DNA of 64,000 bases from an uncultured Lachnospiraceae bacterium (GCA_902779575.1 CACZBW010000014.1:45533-109532), one strand, 5' to 3'; positions 1 through 14,469 are shown, counted from the stretch's first letter. Made by a program: numbers and translations. The notes: generated from the letters alone by a model not told the origin.

Positions 1-436
1 TTCCGCTCTGCACCAGGCCGTGTTCATAAGCGAATTCAATCACTTCTTTCTCATTTTCCTTTGTGGCCACCGGAGCGTCATGAACGCCGCAGGTGCAGGC
101 TGCCTCGCACAGCGCGGGACAGACCCGGCTCGTAAACTCGGGAAAGCTGTGAGTAATGGTCAGTCTGCGGTAAGCCTCCTCCAGCCTGCCCCGTCCGACC
201 AGATCATTGATCTCCGGAACCAGATTGTGCAGCGGGCAGCCTGACGCCATGCCGGCAATCATCGTGCCGTTCTGACAGAAGGGCACACCGCAGTTCATGC
301 ACCTTTGCGCCTGTTCCCGCCGCTGCTGCGCAGGGAGTCTTAAGTGGAATTCGTTAAAATTCTTCGTGCGTTCCTGCTCCCCGGTTACCGGGCCGTCGAT
401 CCTTTCATATTTCAGAAATCCTGCCTTTGTACTCAT
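1..436 (-). CDS. gltD: Glutamate synthase small subunit (partial, N-terminal part)
   Basis: NADPH-dependent glutamate synthase small subunit, which passes electrons through FAD and iron-sulfur centres to GltB. Only about 145 N-terminal residues are present; the gene runs off the window edge. The translation starts MSTKAGFLKYERIDG and carries the conserved cysteine clusters CMNCGVPFC and RVCPALCEAACTCG, which ligate the [4Fe-4S] clusters of the GltD N-terminal domain. The ATG at 436 follows a strong GGAGGTAGG ribosome site (446-454). It lies 127 bp downstream of gltB with no terminator seen between, so the two are very likely co-transcribed. Confidence 0.93.
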   Translation of the reverse strand, partial: MSTKAGFLKYERIDGPVTGEQERTKNFNEFHLRLPAQQRREQAQRCMNCGVPFCQNGTMIAGMASGCPLHNLVPEINDLVGRGRLEEAYRRLTITHSFPEFTSRVCPALCEAACTCGVHDAPVATKENEKEVIEFAYEHGLVQSG

Positions 437-563
437 CCTTATTTTCCTACCTCCGTATTCCGCATCCGGAATCAGCTGCTGGCCGGCAGATCCATTCCGT
501 CCCGGCGCTGCAGGAAGCTGCGTAATCATCTGCCTCCGGCAGACATGATCCGGGACAGGCAGA

Positions 564-5135
<4,572 letters not shown>

Positions 5136-5151
5136 TGGCATACCTCCCAAT

Positions 5152-5188
5152 AAAAAAAGCGCTCCGGGTCGCGAAAAACCCGAAGCGC
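5152..5188 (-). terminator. Intrinsic terminator/attenuator in front of gltB
   Basis: GCGCTTCGGGT pairs with ACCCGGAGCGC (11 bp including one G-U pair, 8-nt loop) and is followed by seven T residues on the minus strand. It sits just before the gltB ribosome site. It can stop transcripts coming from carB and acts as the attenuator of the ANTAR leader. Confidence 0.85.
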
Positions 5189-5246
5189 CATTGCTTCCGA
5201 AAACAAATCTGCAGATCTACTTCATTCAATATCGCCTTTGATATTG
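5152..5246 (-). promoter_or_regulatory. ANTAR-type antitermination leader of gltB
   Basis: Two hairpins with six-base loops lie in the gltB leader. P1 (5246-5227) is CAATATC-[AAAGGC]-GATATTG, a 7-bp stem. P2 (5197-5182) is GAAGC-[AATGGC]-GCTTC. Both loops have A at position 1 and G at position 4, the signature of RNAs bound by ANTAR-domain antiterminators. The right arm of P2 is also the left arm of the terminator at 5188-5152, so formation of P2 would block termination. No ANTAR protein is encoded in this window; the regulator must act from elsewhere. Confidence 0.8.
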
Positions 5247-5251
5247 GAATA

Positions 5252-5280
5252 AATATACCGCAGTCCGCATCAAAAATCAA
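5252..5280 (-). promoter_or_regulatory. Promoter of gltB leader
   Basis: TTGATT at 5280-5275 and TATATT at 5257-5252 are separated by 17 nt, a good sigma-A type match. The expected start near 5246 coincides with the first base of hairpin P1. Confidence 0.65.
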
Positions 5281-5293
5281 TAGCCAAGTGCAC

Positions 5294-8200
5294 CTATATT
5301 GCCTGGATCTTCGGCGTAATATCCTCAAGGACCTCAAGCAGAATCCGGACCGTGTCCAGGGAGGTGAACATCGTCACGCCGTTCATGATCGCGCAGCGGC
5401 GGATCGCTTCGCCGTCTTCGTAATGGATCCCGGATAAAACAGCCCTCGTATTGATCACATAACTGACGTATCCGGCCCGGATGGATGTCAGGATCTCATC
5501 GCTTCCTTCGCTCAGCTTCCCCCTGATCCTGGTGCGGATTCCATGTTCCTTCAGATAGGATCCTGTTCCGACGGTTGCCTCTATGTTGAATCCCAGCTCA
5601 TAAAAGCGCCTTACCAGGGGCAGCGCTTCCTCTTTATCTTCATCCGCCAGGGTCACAATGACTGTCCCGTACTCTTTCATCCGGATGCCAGAGGCCTGCA
5701 TGGCTTTATAAAAGGCCCGCTTCAGGCTTTGATCATAGCCGATCGCTTCCCCTGTGGATTTCATTTCGGGCGACAGATAAGTATCCATCCCGTTCAGCTT
5801 CTCAAATGAGAATGCCGGGGCTTTGACATACCAGAATTCTTTTTCCTTCAGCCTCAGACCGGAAAGCCCCATTTCCTCCAGGCTCACTCCCAGCATGACT
5901 TTTGCCGCAATATCGACAAGGGCGGTCCCGGTCGACTTCGACAGGAATGGAACGCTCCTGGATGCTCTGGGATTCACTTCAATGACAGATACATTTTCTT
6001 CTTTGTCCACAATAAACTGGATATTATACAGACCGACGATCCCGATTCCGATCCCCAGCTTCCTGGTATAATCCCAGATCAGGTCCCTTACATGCTCCGT
6101 AATGGAAAAGGGCGGATAAACGCTTGTACTGTCACCGGAATGTACGCCGGTCCGTTCCACCAGTTCCATGATGCCCGGAAGAAAAACACTTTTCCCGTCA
6201 CAGACGGCATCCACCTCCACCTCTTTCCCGACGATATAACGGTCGATCAGCACCGGCCTGTCAGCGTTGACACGGACGGCATCCGACAGATACCGGATCA
6301 GCATCTTTTCGTTGGCGACGATCTCCATCGCTCTTCCGCCCAGCACATAAGAAGGCCTGACCAGCACCGGGTATCCGATCTCTTCCGCCGCCCGGATTCC
6401 TTCCTCTATGCTTCTGACGGCCTGACCCTCCGGATGAGGGATTTTCAGATCACGGATCAGCAGTTCGAAGGCATCCCTGTCTTCCGCTCTGCGGATCGCT
6501 TCCGGACCGGTACCGATGATCCTTACACCTCTTTCGGCAAGGGGTCCGGCCAGATTGACCGCCGTCTGTCCGCCCAGGGAAGCGATCACTCCTTCCGGCT
6601 TTTCCAGATCGCAGATGTTCAGGATATCTTCCACGGTCAGCGGCTCAAAATAGAGTTTGTCCGCCATGGTATAATCCGTGGACACTGTTTCCGGATTATT
6701 ATTGATCACGATCGCCTCATAGCCCATTTCCTGTATGGTCTTCACGGCATGTACGGTTGAATAGTCAAATTCAACGCCCTGCCCGATCCGGATCGGACCT
6801 GATCCCAGAACGATGATCTTTTTCTTCCCGGAGACAGACGACTCATTTTCCTCCTCGTAAGTCGAGTAGAAATATGGAACATAACTCTCAAATTCACTCG
6901 CGCAGGTGTCAATCATTTTATAGACAGGGCTGAGACCGTATTTTTTCCTGCGCTCCCTTATCTCATCCTCCGTCTGGCGGAGCAGTTCTGCAATATAAGA
7001 ATCGGAGAAGCCCATCCGTTTCGCCCCGGCCAGCAGTTCTCTGTCCGAAGACATATCTCCGCCCGTTTCCTGCAGTTCCGCGTGCCGTTCAAGTTTTTTC
7101 TCAAATTCAACAATCCTCAGAACCGCGTTCAGAAAAAACAGGTCGATCTTCGTCCTGGAGTAAATGACCTGAAGGTCCACTCCGAGCCAGAGGAGCTCAG
7201 AAATCGCATAAAGACGGTCGTCTGTCCCGTCTTCAATATATGTAAGAAGTCTCTCAACTGCCTCTGCCCGTCCTTCGGCGCCGCTTTTCTCTGAAAGATT
7301 CCCGACATCAAATTTCTCAAGATGAATATGGTTTTTTCCATCCTCCAGTGATCTTATCGCTTTCAGGAGGCTCTCTTCCATGCTCCTTCCGATGCTCATG
7401 ATCTCGCCGGTCGCCTTCATCTGTGTTGTCAGCCGGTTCGACGCGTGGGTGAACTTGTCAAATGGAAACCTCGGCATTTTAGTGACCACGTAGTCAAGCG
7501 CCGGTTCAAAACAGGCCGGTGTGTTTGCCAGACGGATTTCATCCAGATTCAGACCCACGGCGATTTTCGCCGACACGCGCGCGATCGGATAACCGGTCGC
7601 CTTGGATGCCAGGGCGGAAGAACGCGATACTCTGGGATTTACTTCAATCACAAAATAATCGAAGGATTCCGGATCCAGCGCGAACTGTACATTGCAGCCG
7701 CCCCTGATCTTCAAGGCGCGGATCAGCTTAAGGGCGCTGTCGCGGAGCATCTGGTATTCCCTGTTCGCCAGGGTCTGGCAGGGCGCCGCAACGACAGAAT
7801 CCCCTGTATGGATGCCCACGGGATCGAGGTTTTCCATACTGCATACCGTGATCGCGGTATCATTTGCATCCCGCATCACCTCAAACTCGATCTCTTTATA
7901 GCCTTTCACGCTTTTCTCAACAAGAACCTGATGCACGGGTGAATGCGCCAGGGCTTGTCTCATCATTTCCCGCATCTCATCTTCCCGGTACGCGAATCCG
8001 CCCCCGCTTCCGCCGAGGGTAAAAGCCGGGCGCAGAATAACCGGATATCCGATCCGGCCGGCCGCCAGAAGGCCTTCCTCCAGACTGCCCACCGCGACGG
8101 AAGGAATTACCGGTTCCCGCAGTTCTTCGCACAGTTCCCGGAACTGTTCCCTGTCCTCCGCTCTCCTTATGCTTTCCGCGTCCGTTCCAAGAAGCTCGAT

Positions 8201-8536
8201 CTCACATTCTTCAAGAATTCCCTTTTCATACAGCTGCAGGGACAGATTCAGGCCGGTCTGCCCGCCCAGTCCGGGAATAATCGCGTCCGGCCGTTCATAG
8301 CGGCAGATCCGGGCCAGATATTCCAGCGTCAGCGGCTCCATATATACCTTATCCGCGATCTCGTGATCCGTCATGATGGTTGCCGGATTGGAATTGGCCA
8401 GGATCACTTCATATCCTTCCTCTTTCAGAGCCAGGCAGGCCTGTGTTCCCGCGTAATCGAATTCCGCGGCCTGGCCGATCACGATCGGTCCGGAGCCGAT
8501 CACGAGAATTTTACTGATGTCTGTCCGCTTCGGCAT
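5294..8536 (-). CDS. carB: Carbamoyl-phosphate synthase large subunit
   Basis: Makes carbamoyl phosphate for pyrimidines and arginine from bicarbonate, ammonia (channelled from CarA) and two ATP. At 1080 residues it has the usual length. Two homologous ATP-grasp halves are visible: [18 protein letters not shown] near residue 13 and [16 protein letters not shown] near 575, with [11 protein letters not shown] in the second carboxyphosphate/carbamate domain. The C-terminal MGS-like allosteric domain includes [14 protein letters not shown]. The ATG at 8536 follows carA by 6 bp, so translation is coupled. The stop codon lies 14 bp before the gltB promoter -35 box. Confidence 0.97.
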   Translation of the reverse strand: MPKRTDISKILVIGSGPIVIGQAAEFDYAGTQACLALKEEGYEVILANSNPATIMTDHEIADKVYMEPLTLEYLARICRYERPDAIIPGLGGQTGLNLSLQLYEKGILEECEIELLGTDAESIRRAEDREQFRELCEELREPVIPSVAVGSLEEGLLAAGRIGYPVILRPAFTLGGSGGGFAYREDEMREMMRQALAHSPVHQVLVEKSVKGYKEIEFEVMRDANDTAITVCSMENLDPVGIHTGDSVVAAPCQTLANREYQMLRDSALKLIRALKIRGGCNVQFALDPESFDYFVIEVNPRVSRSSALASKATGYPIARVSAKIAVGLNLDEIRLANTPACFEPALDYVVTKMPRFPFDKFTHASNRLTTQMKATGEIMSIGRSMEESLLKAIRSLEDGKNHIHLEKFDVGNLSEKSGAEGRAEAVERLLTYIEDGTDDRLYAISELLWLGVDLQVIYSRTKIDLFFLNAVLRIVEFEKKLERHAELQETGGDMSSDRELLAGAKRMGFSDSYIAELLRQTEDEIRERRKKYGLSPVYKMIDTCASEFESYVPYFYSTYEEENESSVSGKKKIIVLGSGPIRIGQGVEFDYSTVHAVKTIQEMGYEAIVINNNPETVSTDYTMADKLYFEPLTVEDILNICDLEKPEGVIASLGGQTAVNLAGPLAERGVRIIGTGPEAIRRAEDRDAFELLIRDLKIPHPEGQAVRSIEEGIRAAEEIGYPVLVRPSYVLGGRAMEIVANEKMLIRYLSDAVRVNADRPVLIDRYIVGKEVEVDAVCDGKSVFLPGIMELVERTGVHSGDSTSVYPPFSITEHVRDLIWDYTRKLGIGIGIVGLYNIQFIVDKEENVSVIEVNPRASRSVPFLSKSTGTALVDIAAKVMLGVSLEEMGLSGLRLKEKEFWYVKAPAFSFEKLNGMDTYLSPEMKSTGEAIGYDQSLKRAFYKAMQASGIRMKEYGTVIVTLADEDKEEALPLVRRFYELGFNIEATVGTGSYLKEHGIRTRIRGKLSEGSDEILTSIRAGYVSYVINTRAVLSGIHYEDGEAIRRCAIMNGVTMFTSLDTVRILLEVLEDITPKIQAI

Positions 8537-8542
8537 GACCTT

Positions 8543-9622
8543 TCATCCTTTCCCCATGAGCTCTGTAAACTGTCCGAACAGATGCGTGCTGTCCTGCGGT
8601 CCCGGCGCGCTCTCCGGATGATACTGGACCGACATGATCCGGTCCTTCCCGCAGCGGATTCCTTCCACAGTCCCGTCAAGCAGATTTACATGGGAAAGTT
8701 CCAGACCGGTGCCTCTGAGAGATGCCTCCTTAACGGCATAGGAATGGTTCTGGCTTGTGATCTCGATCCTTCCGGTTCTGAGATCCTTCACCGGATGGTT
8801 GCCTCCCCTGTGTCCGAATTTCAGCTTATAGGTTGAAGCTCCGCAGGACAGCGCAAGAAGCTGATGTCCCAGACAGATTCCGAACAGGGGCACCCTTCCC
8901 CTGAGCTTTTTTAGGGTCTTTACTGTCTCCGGTACATCTTCGGGATCCCCCGGGCCGTTGGAGATGAACACGCCGTCCGGCAGCAGGGACAGGATCACTT
9001 CACTGTCCGTGTTATAAGGCACAACCGTAACATTACACTTATACTGGTTCAGCATCCTGACGATATTCCGCTTCATGCCGCAGTCGATCGCCACCACATG
9101 GAAACGGGGGTTGGAGGTTCTGCTGTACCAGCGTTTCCGGCAGCTGCAGCGGCGGACCGCGTCCCTGGGGACCGCGGCCGCACGGATGAGCCTGAGTCCC
9201 TCCTCTATAGACAGATCTTCCCCGGTAAGGAGCCCTCTCAGCGTACCATGGTCCCGGATATTCCTTACCAGTTTTCTCGTATCCAGGCCGCTGATCCCCG
9301 GAACGCCGGCCTCTTCCAGATATTCCGGCAGAGAGCTGACACTGCGGAAATTGGATGGCGTCTCACTGACATTCCGCACGATCAGGGCGGAAGGCCCTGT
9401 CATGCGGCTTTCAAAATCTTCATCTGACAGGCCGTAATTTCCCATCAGCGGGTAAGACATCACCACCCCCTGGCCGGTATAGGACGGATCGGAAAGGATC
9501 TCCTGATAACCCGTCATGGAGGTGTTGAATACCAGCTCACAGATCACGTCCTTCCGGCTGCCAAACCCCACCCCCAGATACTGCGTTCCATCTTCCAGAA
9601 TCAGCTTCCGGTCATAGTTCAT
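8543..9622 (-). CDS. carA: Carbamoyl-phosphate synthase small subunit
   Basis: Glutaminase subunit that releases ammonia for CarB. About 359 residues. The N-terminal CPSase small-chain domain begins MNYDRKLILEDGTQYLG. The class I glutamine amidotransferase domain carries nucleophile Cys at about residue 250 (GICLGHQLL) and the His/Glu pair at about 335 and 337 (YHPES). A longer in-frame ATG exists at 9649, but AAGGAG lies 9 nt before ATG 9622 and family members begin here. It sits 55 bp after glnA with no terminator, so asnB-glnA-carA-carB probably forms one transcription unit. Confidence 0.96.
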   Translation of the reverse strand: MNYDRKLILEDGTQYLGVGFGSRKDVICELVFNTSMTGYQEILSDPSYTGQGVVMSYPLMGNYGLSDEDFESRMTGPSALIVRNVSETPSNFRSVSSLPEYLEEAGVPGISGLDTRKLVRNIRDHGTLRGLLTGEDLSIEEGLRLIRAAAVPRDAVRRCSCRKRWYSRTSNPRFHVVAIDCGMKRNIVRMLNQYKCNVTVVPYNTDSEVILSLLPDGVFISNGPGDPEDVPETVKTLKKLRGRVPLFGICLGHQLLALSCGASTYKLKFGHRGGNHPVKDLRTGRIEITSQNHSYAVKEASLRGTGLELSHVNLLDGTVEGIRCGKDRIMSVQYHPESAPGPQDSTHLFGQFTELMGKG

Positions 9623-9676
9623 GCCAGTTTTCTCCTTAAACCCTTTCATAGAAGCCGGACAGGCCGGACAGTTTTA

Positions 9677-11776
9677 TCAGTTCACGGAGAACAGCAGCTT
9701 CCCGTAACTCGGGAACGGCCAGCAGCTTTCCGGGGACAGCATTTCCGCCTCGTCCACAAGAGACCTCAGCGCATCCATTGCCGGAAGCACGTCATCTCTG
9801 ACCGCCTCTGATGTGCGGATAATATCTTCATAGGTCTGAAGATCCTTAAGCACAGCCTCCAGCTTCTCCACCTGTTCCAGTATTTCATCCGACAGTTCGC
9901 TCAGCCGCTCCATGGTTGAAATCTCGTAATGGCATTTCACCCGTTCACTGACTGACTTCATCCGCGCGACAGCTCCGGCAAGGCTTCCAAGATAACCCAC
10001 TATTGCGGGCAGATAGTTCTTCCGGACCATATCCACCATCGTGTGGCCTTCAATGTTTACGGTCTTGCAGTAGTTTTCCAGCATGATCTCGCATCTGGAG
10101 TGAAGCTCCGTCTCCGTGAAGACTTTATGCGCCATGAGCATATCCATGTTCTTCTGATCCAGAAGATGCGGCATGGCGTCCGCTGTCGTCTTCAGGTTGG
10201 AAAGGCCTCTGATTTCTGTGGCTTCTTTTACCCATTCTTCACCGTATCCGTTCCCGTTAAACAGGATTCTCTCATGCTTGCGGATGGTTTCCCGGATCAG
10301 GTCATGCAGTTCTTTTTCAAAATCCTCAGCGCCTTCCAGCCGGTCCGCGTACTGTTTCAGGCTCTCCGCCACGGCGGCGTTCAGCATGATATTGCAGCAG
10401 GCGATACTGTTGGAGGAACCCAGTGAGCGGAACTCGAATTTGTTGCCCGTGAAGGCAAACGGCGACGTACGGTTTCTGTCCGTGGTATCCCTGGAGAAAC
10501 GGGGAAGCGCATGAACGCCAAGTTTCATGGTAACCTTCTGTGCCGCCTCATAGGGGATATCGTTCTTAATGGCCTCCAGGATGGACGTCAGTTCATCTCC
10601 CAGGAATACGGAAATGATCGCGGGCGGCGCCTCATTCGCCCCGAGACGGTGGTCATTTCCGGCAGTCGCCACGGACAGTCTCAGAAGATCCTGATAATCG
10701 TCCACAGCCTGAATCACCGCACATAGAAAGAGCAGGAACTGGGCGTTCTCATGAGGCGTTTCTCCGGGTGAAAGCAGGTTCACGCCCTCATCCGTCGCCA
10801 TCGACCAGTTGTTATGCTTGCCGGATCCGTTCACTCCGGCAAAAGGTTTCTCATGCAGCAGGCATGCCAGACCATGCTTTCCCGCTACCTTCCGCATGAT
10901 CTCCATCGTCAGCTGGTTCTTGTCCGTCGCCACATTCGTGGAGGAGAAAATCGGAGCCAGCTCATGCTGGGCAGGCGCAACTTCATTGTGCTCGGTCTTT
11001 GCCAGAATTCCCAGCTTCCAAAGCTCAGTGTTCAGATCTTCCATAAAGGCGATCACTCTGGGCTTGATAGCACCGAAATAATGATCGTCCAGCTCCTGCC
11101 CCTTCGGCGGCATCGCGCCGAAGAGGGTTCTCCCGGTGTAAACCAGATCCGGCCTTTTTTCAAACATTTCCCGGTCGATCAGGAAGTACTCCTGTTCCGG
11201 TCCCACACTGGTCCGCACATTTTTGGCGTCTTTTCCGAACAGCTTCAGAATCCGCTTTGCCTGCTTGTTCAGCGCCTGCATGGAGCGGAGCAGCGGCGTT
11301 TTCTTATCCAGCGCGTCTCCCGCATAGGAACAGAAAGCGGTCGGAATACACAGGGTGTGGTCCTTGATAAATGCATAGGAAGTGGGATCCCAGGCCGTAT
11401 AGCCTCTCGCCTCAAAAGTTGCCCTCAGCCCTCCGGAGGGGAAGGACGAGGCGTCCGGCTCTCCCTTGATCAGCTCTTTTCCGCTGAACTCCATGATGAC
11501 TCCGCCGTCCGGGGACGGAGTGATAAAACTGTCATGTTTCTCCGCCGTCACGCCTGTCAGCGGCTGGAACCAGTGGGTAAAATGAGTCGCGCCGTGTTCC
11601 ACCGCCCAGTCCCGCATCTCGCTTGCGACTGCCTGAGCGATATCCTGCTGCAGCTCCGCGTTTTCATCGATCGTTTTTCTCAGGGACTGATATACGTCCG
11701 CGGACAGCCTCGCTCTCATTACACGGTCATCAAACACCAGCGAACCAAATAATTCCGGAACATTGATCTTTGTCAT
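9677..11776 (-). CDS. glnN: Glutamine synthetase, type III (GlnN)
   Basis: ATP-dependent glutamine synthesis from glutamate and ammonia. The roughly 699-residue length identifies the type III family rather than the 440-470-residue type I. Features include the N-terminal segment [15 protein letters not shown], the catalytic core with [15 protein letters not shown], the glycine-rich [15 protein letters not shown] and the signature [17 protein letters not shown]. An open frame extends upstream to 11977, but the ATG at 11776 has AAGGAGG 8 nt before it and fits the family start. A terminator preceded by an ANTAR-like hairpin lies between asnB and glnN, pointing to nitrogen control of read-through. 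Confidence 0.96.
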   Translation of the reverse strand: MTKINVPELFGSLVFDDRVMRARLSADVYQSLRKTIDENAELQQDIAQAVASEMRDWAVEHGATHFTHWFQPLTGVTAEKHDSFITPSPDGGVIMEFSGKELIKGEPDASSFPSGGLRATFEARGYTAWDPTSYAFIKDHTLCIPTAFCSYAGDALDKKTPLLRSMQALNKQAKRILKLFGKDAKNVRTSVGPEQEYFLIDREMFEKRPDLVYTGRTLFGAMPPKGQELDDHYFGAIKPRVIAFMEDLNTELWKLGILAKTEHNEVAPAQHELAPIFSSTNVATDKNQLTMEIMRKVAGKHGLACLLHEKPFAGVNGSGKHNNWSMATDEGVNLLSPGETPHENAQFLLFLCAVIQAVDDYQDLLRLSVATAGNDHRLGANEAPPAIISVFLGDELTSILEAIKNDIPYEAAQKVTMKLGVHALPRFSRDTTDRNRTSPFAFTGNKFEFRSLGSSNSIACCNIMLNAAVAESLKQYADRLEGAEDFEKELHDLIRETIRKHERILFNGNGYGEEWVKEATEIRGLSNLKTTADAMPHLLDQKNMDMLMAHKVFTETELHSRCEIMLENYCKTVNIEGHTMVDMVRKNYLPAIVGYLGSLAGAVARMKSVSERVKCHYEISTMERLSELSDEILEQVEKLEAVLKDLQTYEDIIRTSEAVRDDVLPAMDALRSLVDEAEMLSPESCWPFPSYGKLLFSVN

Positions 11777-11935
11777 AGCCTTTTCCTCCTTATAAAACCC
11801 TTGCTTCTGTACTGCCCCTGCCGGACAGGGAGGCCTTCCTCTCCCCGCCGGTTCCTTGCTGACCGCAGGCAGCTTTCCGCAGTTTCCGTCTGAGTCAGCA
11901 CTGTGTGTCCGGCCGCATACTGCCGCGGCTGCTTC

Positions 11936-11974
11936 CAAAAAAGAAAATGCGCCCCGGAATCTTATCCAGGACGC
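11936..11974 (-). terminator. Intrinsic terminator/attenuator between asnB and glnN
   Basis: GCGTCCTGGA pairs with TCCGGGGCGC (10 bp with two G-U pairs, 6-nt loop) and is followed by ATTTTCTTTTTT on the minus strand. It begins about 19 nt after the asnB stop codon. Confidence 0.85.
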
Positions 11975-12035
11975 CATTGCCCATAAAAAAGTTTATACTC
12001 CGCTGCTGCCATAATTCGCCAGCACCCTTGCCGAC
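11936..12035 (-). promoter_or_regulatory. Candidate ANTAR leader between asnB and glnN
   Basis: A hexaloop hairpin GGGC-[AATGGC]-GTCC (11982-11969) has A1 and G4 and overlaps the left arm of a terminator, as in front of gltB; the loop is identical to the gltB P2 loop. The best upstream partner is GTCGGC-[AAGGGT]-GCTGGC (12035-12018), a 6-bp stem with two G-U pairs. It lies inside the 3' end of the asnB coding sequence, with a 35-nt linker. The second hairpin with terminator is clear; the first is less certain because of its wobble pairs and coding location. Confidence 0.55.
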
Positions 12036-13645
12036 GGATCGCTTACATTGCAGCCCTCCCAGTTTCTGTTCGGCATCCAGAAATCCGCAACCATCCCGGA
12101 CTGCCCGGGATAATACTTCTCGAAAATATCCCGGTACAGAAGACTTTCCTTCGTAAACGGTTTTGCATGGTCATACTTCCGGATACCTGCTTCGCAGGCC
12201 TCGTCCGAATAGAGCTGTTCCGCGTATTCCACGATGTCATCCTTCAGCGAATGTCCCACCGCATCCGAAAAGGCGGCTTTTTCTCTCCACAGGATCGATT
12301 CCGGAATCAGTCCGTCTTTCTCAAAAGCATGCCTCAGCAGGTACTTCCCTTTCCCGTAACGGTTCAGTTTTTTCTCCGGATCTATAGCCATGCAATACTC
12401 CAGAAAGCCCAGGTCTCCGAAAGGAACCCTCGCCTCCAGTGAATTCACGCTGATGCAGCGGTCCGCTCTCAGTACGTCATACATGTGGATTTCCCGGATC
12501 CGTTTCTCCGCTTCTTTCTGGAATTCTTCCGCGGAAGGCGCAAAGTCCGTATATTTGTACCCGAAGATCTCATCCGATACCTCGCCGGTCAGGATCACCC
12601 GCAGGTCCGACTGTTCATGGATGGCCTTACAGACCAGGTACATCCCGATGGAGGCGCGGATTGTAGTGATATCATACGTGCCGAGCGCTTTGATCACCGG
12701 GTCCAGCGCGTTCAGCACATCCTCCTTTGTGATGATCACTTCATGATGATTGGAATGAATATAGTCTGCCACCTGCCTGGCGTATTTCAGATCTATCGCG
12801 TCCAGATCCATGCCGATCGCCCAGGTCTCAAGCGGTTTATCCAGCATCTGCGCCGCGATCCCGCACACAAGAGAGGAATCCAGGCCCCCTGAGAGCAGGA
12901 ATCCGACCGGCGTATCCGAATCCAGCCTTTTCCGGACCCCTTCCATCAGCAGATCATGTATATTTTCCGCGATCTGCTCTAATCCGTCGCTGCTGTATGA
13001 TTTCACCTCCGACATATCCCGGTAACGTATAAATCTCCCATCCTTGAAATAGCATCCCGGAGGAAACGGCCTGACGCTTTCGACAAGAGAAATCAGGTTC
13101 TTCGGCTCGGAGGCAAATACATAAGTCCCGTCTGAGCCTGTTCCATAATACAGAGGGCGGATCCCGACCGGATCTCTGGCCGCAATCCAGGACTTTTCCG
13201 TCCTGTCATAGAACACCATGGCAAATTCCGCGTCAAGCATACGGAACATGTCCGTGCCATATTCTTTATAGAGTGCCGGCAGAATCTCGCAGTCCGAATC
13301 GCTGATGAACCGGTACCCCTTCTTTTCCAGCTCCTCCTTCACAGGACGGAAGCCGTAAATCTCACCATTACATGCCAGGACAATCTCCGTATCCGGCGGT
13401 ATCCTGTATCCTTCCGGCGTATCTGTCAATTCAGAAACACGGCAGGAAGTGCGGTTTCGAAATACAAAGGGCTGCATCCCGTCCCCGGTAATCCCCATAA
13501 TGGACAGCCGGTTAAAGCCGATCCATCCCTCTCCCGTATTCACAATCCTGGAATCATCCGGTCCTCTCGAACTTGTCTCCGAGAGCGCCTCCTGCAGAGC
13601 CGGAATATCCACGTCTGCGCTGCAATAGCACAAGATTGAACACAT
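11993..13645 (-). CDS. asnB: Asparagine synthase (glutamine-hydrolysing)
   Basis: Converts aspartate, glutamine and ATP to asparagine. About 550 residues. Translation from ATG 13645 begins MCSILCY, placing the catalytic Cys at position 2 as class II amidotransferases require; AGGAGG lies 6 nt upstream. An open frame extends further upstream but would bury that cysteine. The synthase half carries the PP-loop FLLSGGLDSSLVCG near residue 230, GEVSDEIFGY and VNSLEARVPFGD. It is the first gene of the nitrogen block, with its own promoter and terminator-containing leader. Confidence 0.96.
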   Translation of the reverse strand: MCSILCYCSADVDIPALQEALSETSSRGPDDSRIVNTGEGWIGFNRLSIMGITGDGMQPFVFRNRTSCRVSELTDTPEGYRIPPDTEIVLACNGEIYGFRPVKEELEKKGYRFISDSDCEILPALYKEYGTDMFRMLDAEFAMVFYDRTEKSWIAARDPVGIRPLYYGTGSDGTYVFASEPKNLISLVESVRPFPPGCYFKDGRFIRYRDMSEVKSYSSDGLEQIAENIHDLLMEGVRKRLDSDTPVGFLLSGGLDSSLVCGIAAQMLDKPLETWAIGMDLDAIDLKYARQVADYIHSNHHEVIITKEDVLNALDPVIKALGTYDITTIRASIGMYLVCKAIHEQSDLRVILTGEVSDEIFGYKYTDFAPSAEEFQKEAEKRIREIHMYDVLRADRCISVNSLEARVPFGDLGFLEYCMAIDPEKKLNRYGKGKYLLRHAFEKDGLIPESILWREKAAFSDAVGHSLKDDIVEYAEQLYSDEACEAGIRKYDHAKPFTKESLLYRDIFEKYYPGQSGMVADFWMPNRNWEGCNVSDPSARVLANYGSSGV

Positions 13646-13683
13646 GGCGCACCTCCTGTCTTCCTGAAAGTCTGATAAACAAC

Positions 13684-13731
13684 AAAAAGACAAAGGCGCC
13701 CGGAAATCACTTCCAAGACGCCTTTGTCTTT
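13684..13731 (-). terminator. Attenuator in asnB leader, overlapping a hexaloop hairpin
   Basis: A long stem (GACAAAGGCGTCT / GGGCGCCTTTGTC, then GGAA/TTCC after a bulged T) is followed by TTTTTG on the minus strand. Its left arm contains an alternative hairpin AAGAC-[AAAGGC]-GTCTT (13730-13715) whose loop has A1 and G4 and equals the gltB P1 loop. The predicted start is about 5 nt upstream of this hairpin, so there is no room for a second one on that transcript. Confidence 0.75.
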
Positions 13732-13741
13732 CTGAAACCAT

Positions 13742-13770
13742 ATACTAAACACTCTTATGCAGAATGTCAA
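13742..13770 (-). promoter_or_regulatory. Promoter of asnB
   Basis: A consensus TTGACA at 13770-13765 and TAGTAT at 13747-13742 are separated by 17 nt. The start is expected near 13735, directly in front of the attenuator. Confidence 0.75.
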
Positions 13771-13876
13771 GCCTTTTATCTCCGCTTTTTCATTTTCATC
13801 CGTTCCCTGCGCTTTGGGAAACTCCGTACTCACACGCTCCCGGCACTGCACTGCCGGCAGTACTGTCAGAACAGAC

Positions 13877-14359
13877 TCATAATTCCCGCACCATTATATA
13901 TTCATCATCCTTATCGATCACAGGCCTGAAACCGAGCGCTTCATACATCCTGACCGCGTAATTTGCCTTCTGAACGGAGAGGGATACTTTTTTAAATCCC
14001 TTCTCCCTGAGCAGCTCAGACATTTTTTCCATTAAGGCAGTTCCGATCCCTTTTCCACGGTACTCTTTATACAGCGAGATCGCAAGGGATGGCGTCTCAT
14101 CGTCCACATGACCGTAATCATTCATGATTCTGGTCCAGACTGCGCCGACCACCTTCCCGTTCCGTTCAGCAGCAAGGCAGAAGTCCGCAGGCCCGCTTCC
14201 AAAATCCTCATAGTATAAGGCAAGCTCCGGTTTTTCTATGATGGATCTCTCAAAAGGTTCCGCCCCCTCCGGGACAAAGATCGCCTCATACAGGAAATCC
14301 TTCAGCAGTTCGCTTTCATCCTCTCTGATATTACGGATCGTCACTTTCATTCCGTCCAT
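13877..14359 (-). CDS. GNAT-family N-acetyltransferase
   Basis: 160 residues, a single GNAT domain. The acetyl-CoA pyrophosphate loop is YRGKGIGTAL (motif A), followed by the C-terminal KANYAVRMYEALGF typical of the fold. The substrate cannot be deduced. The ATG at 14359 follows GGAAGGG by a few bases; a second ATG three codons later is possible. It stands between asnB and a diadenylate-cyclase-like gene, with about 110 bp on the upstream side. Confidence 0.85.
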   Translation of the reverse strand: MDGMKVTIRNIREDESELLKDFLYEAIFVPEGAEPFERSIIEKPELALYYEDFGSGPADFCLAAERNGKVVGAVWTRIMNDYGHVDDETPSLAISLYKEYRGKGIGTALMEKMSELLREKGFKKVSLSVQKANYAVRMYEALGFRPVIDKDDEYIMVREL

Positions 14360-14469
14360 GATTCCCTTCCCCTTCCAAATCCTGCCTGTTTCCGAAAGGC
14401 TGCCCTAATATCTCCGTGCGCATAATTCCATCTCCGCAGACTGAGCCGGGTGTGAAGCAGTTTCAGCTT

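Noticed and set aside
11777-11977. Longer N-terminus for glutamine synthetase starting at 11977
   Set aside because: The extension covers the attenuator and leader; the ATG at 11776 has a strong ribosome site and matches the family start.
13801-13860. GTTTCCC/GGGAAC hairpin as a first ANTAR hairpin for asnB
   Set aside because: Its loop is eight bases, not six, and it lies upstream of the consensus asnB promoter.
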